From Nonomuraea solani (lineage in GTDB: Bacteria; Actinomycetota; Actinomycetes; Streptosporangiales; Streptosporangiaceae): a stretch of 64,000 bases of DNA. The notes under the pieces were generated by a model that was not told the origin of the DNA, ran no database searches, and was given only the letters and a program-made list of their open reading frames with translations. A program made the position numbers and the translations under genes. Location of the stretch: contig NZ_FNVT01000012.1 of assembly GCF_900108335.1 (NCBI RefSeq), positions 124,001-188,000 on the forward strand. Direction: 5' to 3'. Positions 59,502 through 64,000 of this stretch are shown one piece after another; positions within the stretch are counted from its first letter, which is position 1; each line of letters begins with the position of its first letter.

Positions 59502-59981
59502 CTAGCGACCCTCGCGTTGGGGAACATCGGCGACCAAGGGCAGCACGCGGTACGGAACCGGGGTGTCCAAGGCGATGATCGAATTAGTCCGCAGTACGCC
59601 CTGAACATCAACGATCTGGTCGATAACCCGCTGCAAATCGGCATTGGTCCGCGCCACCACCCGGCAGAGCAGATCGCTGTCACCGGTGATCGTGTGCACC
59701 TCCAGCACCTCGGGGATGCGCGCCAGCCGGTCGGCCACCGGATCGTGCCCGGCCACCTGCCTGATCTCCATGCTGACGAACGCGGTGACGCCGTAGCCGA
59801 GCGCCGCGGGTGACACGTCGGGCCCGAACCCCGTGATCACCCCCCGGTCGGCGAGCCGGTCGAGCCTGGCCTGGACGGTGCCCCGGGCCACCCCGAGGCG
59901 GCGCGAGCATTCGAGCACGCCCAGCCGGGGCTCGTCCGTCAGGAGGGCGATCAGCCGGGCGTCGAGGACATCGATCGTCAT
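59502..59981 (-). CDS. Lrp/AsnC-family regulator
   Basis: The 159-residue protein has an N-terminal HTH (DARLIALLTDEPRLGVLECS, RRLGVARGTVQARLDRLADRG) and a C-terminal RAM/ACT-like domain (VTAFVSMEIRQVAGHDPVAD, VHTITGDSDLLCRVVART). It is divergent from hppD with a 103-base gap and probably controls it, an arrangement common in actinomycetes for tyrosine catabolism. The ligand is likely an amino acid. Confidence 0.92.
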   Translation of the reverse strand: MTIDVLDARLIALLTDEPRLGVLECSRRLGVARGTVQARLDRLADRGVITGFGPDVSPAALGYGVTAFVSMEIRQVAGHDPVADRLARIPEVLEVHTITGDSDLLCRVVARTNADLQRVIDQIVDVQGVLRTNSIIALDTPVPYRVLPLVADVPQREGR

Positions 59982-60046
59982 GCTGTACAGATCTACCGGA
60001 CATTTCGCTGGTCTACTAGACAGATTGTGCACTCGTTGAAGTAACT

Positions 60047-60056
60047 GTTGCGCAAC
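60047..60056. promoter_or_regulatory. GTTGCGCAAC palindrome in the Lrp-hppD gap
   Basis: A perfect 10-bp palindrome 28 bases upstream of the hppD start, in the gap shared with the divergent Lrp/AsnC gene. It is a candidate Lrp site. Confidence 0.45.
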
Positions 60057-60084
60057 TCGTCCACTCAATTCAAGAGTTAGAGGC

Positions 60085-61194
60085 ATGAATGATGTCTTTC
60101 CGGTCAATGGCATGGACGCCGTGGTGTTCGCCGTGGGCAACGCCAAGCAGGCGGCTCACTACTACTCGACCGCCTTCGGCATGCGTCTGGCGGCCTACCG
60201 CGGGCCGGAGAACGGCAGCCGGGACGTGGCCGCGTACGTGCTCACCTCGGGGAGCGCCACGTTCGAGTTCCGGGGGCCGGTCCGGCCGGGCACGGACCTG
60301 GCGCGGCACGTGGCCGAGCACGGCGACGGAGTGATCGACCTGGCCATCCAGGTGCCCGACGTGGAGGCGGGGTACGCCCACGCCGTCGCTCATGGGGCCG
60401 AGGGGCTGGTGGAGCCGTACACGATGGAGGACGAGCACGGCAAGGTGGTGCTGGCGGCCATCGCCACGTACGGCGAGACGCGGCACACGCTGGTCGACAG
60501 GTCCAACTACAGCGGCCCCTACCTGCCGGGCTACGCGCCCGCCGAGCCGCTGGTGGCGCCGCCGGCGACCAAGCACGGGCGGCTGTTCCAGGCCATCGAC
60601 CACTGCGTCGGCAACGTCGAGCTGGGCAAGATGGACGAGTGGGTGGAGTTCTACCGGAAGGTCATGGGCTTCACGAACATGGCGGAGTTCGTCGGTGACG
60701 ACATCGCCACCGAATACTCGGCGCTGATGTCCAAGGTCGTGGCCGACGGCACGCGCAAGGTGAAGTTCCCGCTCAACGAGCCGGCCGTCAGCCGCAAGAA
60801 GTCGCAGATCGACGAATATCTGGAGTTCTACGGCAGCCCAGGCGTGCAGCACATCGCGCTGGCCACCAACGACATCCTGACCACGGTCGACCACATGCGG
60901 GCGGCCGGCGTGCAGTTCCTGGAGACGCCGGACTCGTACTACGACGACCCGGAGCTGCGGGAGCGCATCGGGCGGGTGCGGGCGCCGATCGAGGAGCTGA
61001 AGAAGCGCAAGATCCTCGTGGACCGTGACGAGGACGGCTACCTGCTGCAGATCTTCACCAAGCCGGTCCAGGACCGGCCCACGGTCTTCTTCGAGCTCAT
61101 CGAGCGGCACGGGTCGCTCGGCTTCGGCAAGGGCAACTTCAAGGCCCTGTTCGAGGCGATCGAGCGCGAGCAGGAACGTAGGGGCAACCTTTAG
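60085..61194 (+). CDS. hppD: 4-hydroxyphenylpyruvate dioxygenase
   Basis: HPPD converts 4-hydroxyphenylpyruvate to homogentisate in tyrosine degradation. The 369-residue protein contains two VOC domains. The iron ligands are visible as His in FQAIDHCVGNVELGKM, His in GSPGVQHIALATNDI, and Glu in TVFFELIERHGS. GFGKGNFKALFEAIEREQ is the C-terminal signature. It lies next to a divergent Lrp gene. Confidence 0.96.
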   Translation: MNDVFPVNGMDAVVFAVGNAKQAAHYYSTAFGMRLAAYRGPENGSRDVAAYVLTSGSATFEFRGPVRPGTDLARHVAEHGDGVIDLAIQVPDVEAGYAHAVAHGAEGLVEPYTMEDEHGKVVLAAIATYGETRHTLVDRSNYSGPYLPGYAPAEPLVAPPATKHGRLFQAIDHCVGNVELGKMDEWVEFYRKVMGFTNMAEFVGDDIATEYSALMSKVVADGTRKVKFPLNEPAVSRKKSQIDEYLEFYGSPGVQHIALATNDILTTVDHMRAAGVQFLETPDSYYDDPELRERIGRVRAPIEELKKRKILVDRDEDGYLLQIFTKPVQDRPTVFFELIERHGSLGFGKGNFKALFEAIEREQERRGNL

Positions 61195-61228
61195 TTTGTC
61201 CCGACTTAATGGGGGCCATCCAGAAATC

Positions 61229-61672
61229 ATGGGATTGCCACCACCGGGGCTCGCGGGACGCTGGCGGCGACTGTTCGCCGGCGTCCTCGACTGGATCATC
61301 GTCAACATCGCCGCCACCCCTTTCAGCTGGACGAGCTGGGACTACGTCTGGGATCAGAGCAGGGGCGTCTGGGATCGTTATCCGGTGGAACACGCCTTCG
61401 TGGCCGGACTCGTGGCCTTTCTGTACTTCTGGCTCCTGCATGCCTTCTGGAATGGTCAGACGCTGGGCAAGAAGCTGTTCGCCATCCGCGTGGTGCAGGA
61501 GCACGGCGCGAGGATAGGTGTGGGGCAGGCGGCGGTCAGGCAGGCCGTGATGACCGTGCTCGAGTGGCTCTGCTGCGTCGGCACCCTGCTGGATCTCGGC
61601 TGGATCCTTTTCGACCCACGCAAACAGGCCCTTCACGACAAGGCCGCCAGGACGGTCGTCGTGGTCGCCTGA
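61229..61672 (+). CDS. RDD-family membrane protein
   Basis: The 147-residue protein has three hydrophobic helices (LFAGVLDWIIVNIAATPFSW, AFVAGLVAFLYFWLLHAFW, VLEWLCCVGTLLDLGWILF). It begins with the RDD-type motif AGRWRRLFAGVLDWII, and GQTLGKKLFAIRVV is the second family motif. RDD proteins have no established general function; some affect Na+/H+ balance. ATG 61229 is the start. It follows hppD by 34 bases. Confidence 0.85.
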   Translation: MGLPPPGLAGRWRRLFAGVLDWIIVNIAATPFSWTSWDYVWDQSRGVWDRYPVEHAFVAGLVAFLYFWLLHAFWNGQTLGKKLFAIRVVQEHGARIGVGQAAVRQAVMTVLEWLCCVGTLLDLGWILFDPRKQALHDKAARTVVVVA

Positions 61673-61718
61673 CTCAGCGTAATATTCAGGTCACGGATCG
61701 AAAGGGGCTCGTACACGT

Positions 61719-63158
61719 ATGCGTGTCAACAGGCGCGGGGTGGCCATGCTCGCGACGCTCGTCAGCGTGCTGGCGTGCGCTCCCGCCGACGAGCCGCCAC
61801 CGGCCACCCATCCTGCTTCAGCGAGCGCGGGCGCGGGCGAGCCCGGCCCTGCTTCAGCGGGCGCGGGCGAGCCCGGCATCGGCGATCCCGACTTCCCGGA
61901 AGACGGCAACGGCGGCTACGACGTCTCCCACTACGACCTGGCCATCGACTACTCCCCCACGACCAAGCGGCTCGACGGCGTGACCACCGTCAAGGCCACC
62001 GCCACCCACGACCTGTCCAGCTTCAACCTCGACCTGACCGGGCTCAACGTGCGCACGATCACGGTCGACGACGCCCAGGCGACGTTCGGCCGGAAGGGCT
62101 CCGAGCTGACCGTCCGGCCCGCCGAGCCGATCGGCAAGAACGACCGGTTCACCGCGACGATCACCTACTCTGGCGTGCCCAAACCCGCAAAAGACAGCGC
62201 CAACCTGGGCACCTACGGCTTCATCCCCACCTCCGACGGCGCTTTCGTGGCCTCCGAGCCCAACGGCTCCAAGACGTGGTTCCCCAACAACGACCACCCC
62301 GCCGACAAGGCCACGTTCGACTTCACGGTCACCGTGCCCGCCGGGGTGACCGCTCTGGCCAACGGCGAGCAGATCGGGCAGCCCACGACGGCCGGCGGCA
62401 AGACCACCTTCCGGTGGCGCGAGCGGCATCCGATGGCGAGCTATCTGGCGACGGCCACGATGGGCAAGTTCGAGCTGCGCCAGGGCAGCACCTCCGCGGG
62501 CATCCCCAACCTCGCCGCCACCGACCCGAAGTTCAAGGGCTCCCTCGACTCGCTCTACACCACCTCGGCCGAGGTCACCGACTACTGGTCCACGGTGTTC
62601 GGGCCCTACCCGTTCTCCTCGACCGGGGGCGTGGTCGACGACTACTCCGCGGGCTACGCGCTGGAAAACCAGACCAAGCCGCTCTACGGGGGCTTCCACC
62701 CGGACGAGGCGATCATCGCGCACGAGCTGGCGCACCAGTGGTTCGGCAACAGCCTGACCATCAGCCGGTGGAAGGACCTCTGGCTCAACGAGGGCTTCGC
62801 CACGTACGCCGAGTGGCTGTGGTCCGAGCACAAGGGCAAGAAGAGCGCGGAGGCGCTCTTCAACGAGAACCACCGCCGCTCCGCCGACGACGCGATCTGG
62901 AAATATCCCCCGGGCCGCGCCAGGCCCGGCGACCTGTTCAACCAGTCGGTCTACACGCGCGGCGGCATGACGCTGCACGCGCTGCGCAAGTCCATCGGCG
63001 ACGCCACCTTCTTCACCCTGCTCAAGGCATGGACCGCCGAGCACCGCTACGGTTACGTGACGACGGAGGGCTTCGTCGCTCTCGCCGAACGGCTGTCCGG
63101 CAAGGACCTCGGCCCGCTCTTCGACGCCTGGCTCTTCCAGCCCCGCCGTCCCGCCTGA
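61719..63158 (+). CDS. M1-family metallopeptidase lipoprotein
   Basis: The signal MRVNRRGVAMLATLVSVLAC ends in a lipobox, followed by a disordered Ala/Gly/Pro segment with a short direct repeat. The M1 domain has ALENQTKPLYGG (GxMEN analogue), zinc motif HELAHQWFGN and NEGFATYAEWLW. It lacks the long C-terminal domain of full aminopeptidase N, at 479 residues. It is a surface-bound aminopeptidase-like enzyme. A GAAAGGGG site precedes ATG 61719. Confidence 0.9.
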   Translation: MRVNRRGVAMLATLVSVLACAPADEPPPATHPASASAGAGEPGPASAGAGEPGIGDPDFPEDGNGGYDVSHYDLAIDYSPTTKRLDGVTTVKATATHDLSSFNLDLTGLNVRTITVDDAQATFGRKGSELTVRPAEPIGKNDRFTATITYSGVPKPAKDSANLGTYGFIPTSDGAFVASEPNGSKTWFPNNDHPADKATFDFTVTVPAGVTALANGEQIGQPTTAGGKTTFRWRERHPMASYLATATMGKFELRQGSTSAGIPNLAATDPKFKGSLDSLYTTSAEVTDYWSTVFGPYPFSSTGGVVDDYSAGYALENQTKPLYGGFHPDEAIIAHELAHQWFGNSLTISRWKDLWLNEGFATYAEWLWSEHKGKKSAEALFNENHRRSADDAIWKYPPGRARPGDLFNQSVYTRGGMTLHALRKSIGDATFFTLLKAWTAEHRYGYVTTEGFVALAERLSGKDLGPLFDAWLFQPRRPA

Positions 63159-63243
63159 GCCGCAGCCTGACCTGCTCGGAAACGCTTCTCGTCGCTCGGT
63201 CCAAGTACTGGTGTAAGGGCGAACGACGAAGGGAGCGAGGCCA

Positions 63244-63789
63244 GTGCGCCTCAACGACGACCCCGCGGCCTTCGAGGCCTTCTATCGCCGCCACGTCGAT
63301 GCCGTCATGCGTTTCGTGGTCCGGCGGGTGAGTGACCCTCACCTGGCCGCCGACCTCACCGCGGACATCTTCCTGGCGGTCCTTGACTCGGCGCACACCT
63401 ACGTGCCCGGTAGGGGTAGCGAGCTCGCTTGGCTCTACGGCATCGCGCGCAACGTCGTGTCGGCCCAGTACCGCAAGGCGGCGCGGGAGGCGCGGGCCAC
63501 GGTCCGCGTCGCCGGTCGCCGGCTGATGGACGACGACGATCTCGTCAGGATGGAGGAGCGGATCGACGCCGAGCGCCGGATGCGCAACGCCCTGGAAGCC
63601 CTGGCCGGGCTGCCGGAGGGGGAGCGCGCGGTGCTGGAGCTCGTGGCGATCGATCAGCTCACCGTCTCGGAGGCCGCCAAAGCCCTGGGCATCAGACAAG
63701 TGACCGCACGGGTCAGATTGCATCGGGCCAGACGTGCTCTGGAGAGCGTCGCCTCGCCATCGGCCGTGTACCTGGAAGGACGGATATGA
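63244..63789 (+). CDS. RNA polymerase sigma factor (ECF subfamily)
   Basis: The 181-residue protein has region 2 (AAFEAFYRRHVDAVMRFVVR, ADLTADIFLAVLDSAHTY, ELAWLYGIARNVVSAQYRKA) and region 4 (LPEGERAVLELVAIDQLTVS, then EAAKALGIRQVTARVRLHRARRAL). It lacks a recognised extra C-terminal domain. GTG 63244 is preceded by GGGAGCGAGG. Its stop overlaps the next start (ATGA), so the following gene is its likely partner. Confidence 0.92.
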   Translation: MRLNDDPAAFEAFYRRHVDAVMRFVVRRVSDPHLAADLTADIFLAVLDSAHTYVPGRGSELAWLYGIARNVVSAQYRKAAREARATVRVAGRRLMDDDDLVRMEERIDAERRMRNALEALAGLPEGERAVLELVAIDQLTVSEAAKALGIRQVTARVRLHRARRALESVASPSAVYLEGRI

Positions 63790-64000
63790 GCAACTTCGAA
63801 GATCGCCTTCTCAGTGCACTCAAGGACGAGATCACGACGAGGACGGCGGAGGACAAGATGACGACAGTGACACCGGTACGACGTTCGCGGCGGCGTATCG
63901 CGGGGCTGTCCGCCGCGGTGGCGGGGGTCGCGGCGGCCGCCACGGCGGTGGTGATGCTGACCGGGCTCACCGGCAGCCCGGCGTACGCGGTGACCCAGGG
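63786..64000 (+). CDS. Membrane protein coupled to the sigma factor (partial; possible anti-sigma/CU044_5270-like)
   Basis: The first 71 residues show a short charged N-terminus (FEDRLLSALKDEITTRTAED, then VRRSRRRIAG) and one helix (LSAAVAGVAAAATAVVMLTG). The gene is cut by the window end. Translational coupling to the sigma factor and an N-in membrane topology fit an anti-sigma factor or the CU044_5270 type that often follows such sigma genes. No zinc-binding HxxxCxxC anti-sigma motif is visible in the part present. Confidence 0.65.
   Translation, partial: MSNFEDRLLSALKDEITTRTAEDKMTTVTPVRRSRRRIAGLSAAVAGVAAAATAVVMLTGLTGSPAYAVTQ

Overview
This 64 kb window is chromosomal DNA from a very high-GC actinomycete. 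Several genes point to Actinobacteria: a mycothiol S-conjugate amidase (mca), a deazaflavin (F420)-type nitroreductase, GTP-dependent PEP carboxykinase, DUF1707, DUF4245, DUF4307, DUF5999 and DUF6542 proteins, and many GTG starts. The protein sequences look most like Streptosporangiales (Nonomuraea-like). That placement is my impression and was not computed.

A conserved backbone runs through the window and parallels the M. tuberculosis Rv1112-Rv1080c region. It comprises ychF, ispH, the Rv1109c-type lipid-droplet protein, xseA, xseB, DUF4245, glpX, fumarase, phoH2, the short-chain Z-prenyl transferase, the DUF255 thioredoxin-like protein, a small membrane protein, mca, DUF4307 and greA. Lineage-specific blocks are inserted between these genes.

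Layout: (1) 1-3.1 kb, three minus-strand genes of a TcpC/TcpD/TcpE-type conjugation membrane module, cut by the window start. (2) 4.3-16.2 kb, core backbone: ychF, rmuC, ispH, xseA, xseB, glpX and two TetR regulators, one with paired operators in front of an F420-type reductase. (3) 16.3-22.3 kb, accessory regulators and transporters: TetR, MFS, Gfo/Idh/MocA oxidoreductase, and a MocR regulator divergent from an EamA exporter. (4) 22.3-31 kb, class I fumarase, DUF5999, two Ser/Thr kinases, class II fumarase, and trpD preceded by a Trp-rich leader peptide and attenuator-like hairpins. (5) 30.9-36.2 kb, a probable 3-hydroxybutyrate catabolic operon: dehydrogenase, GAF/PucR regulator, MHS transporter, hydrolase, then an esterase remnant. 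(6) 36-43 kb, a glycosyltransferase, a lytic transglycosylase, a two-component system with a lipoprotein, and PhoH. (7) 43-47.3 kb, prenyl transferase and a four-gene unit of TIGR04222-like membrane proteins with Cys/Gly tails, a DUF692 (MNIO-type) oxidase and a small partner. (8) 47-55 kb, pckG behind a cluster of DasR-like boxes, an NlpC/P60 protein, greA and mca. (9) 55-64 kb, a DUF255 gene broken by a 25-bp templated-looking insertion, a class A penicillin-binding protein, Lrp divergent from hppD, an M1 metallopeptidase, and a sigma factor with a coupled membrane protein.

The strongest candidate for an undescribed system is the DUF692/TIGR04222 unit at 44.8-47.2 kb. The most notable regulatory signals are the trp leader at 30.8 kb, the TGGTCTA-box cluster upstream of pckG, and the TGTGA-N6-TCACA palindrome between the transglycosylase and the two-component system. 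Tandem repeats sit at three convergent gene junctions. No tRNA, rRNA, CRISPR array or insertion sequence was seen.
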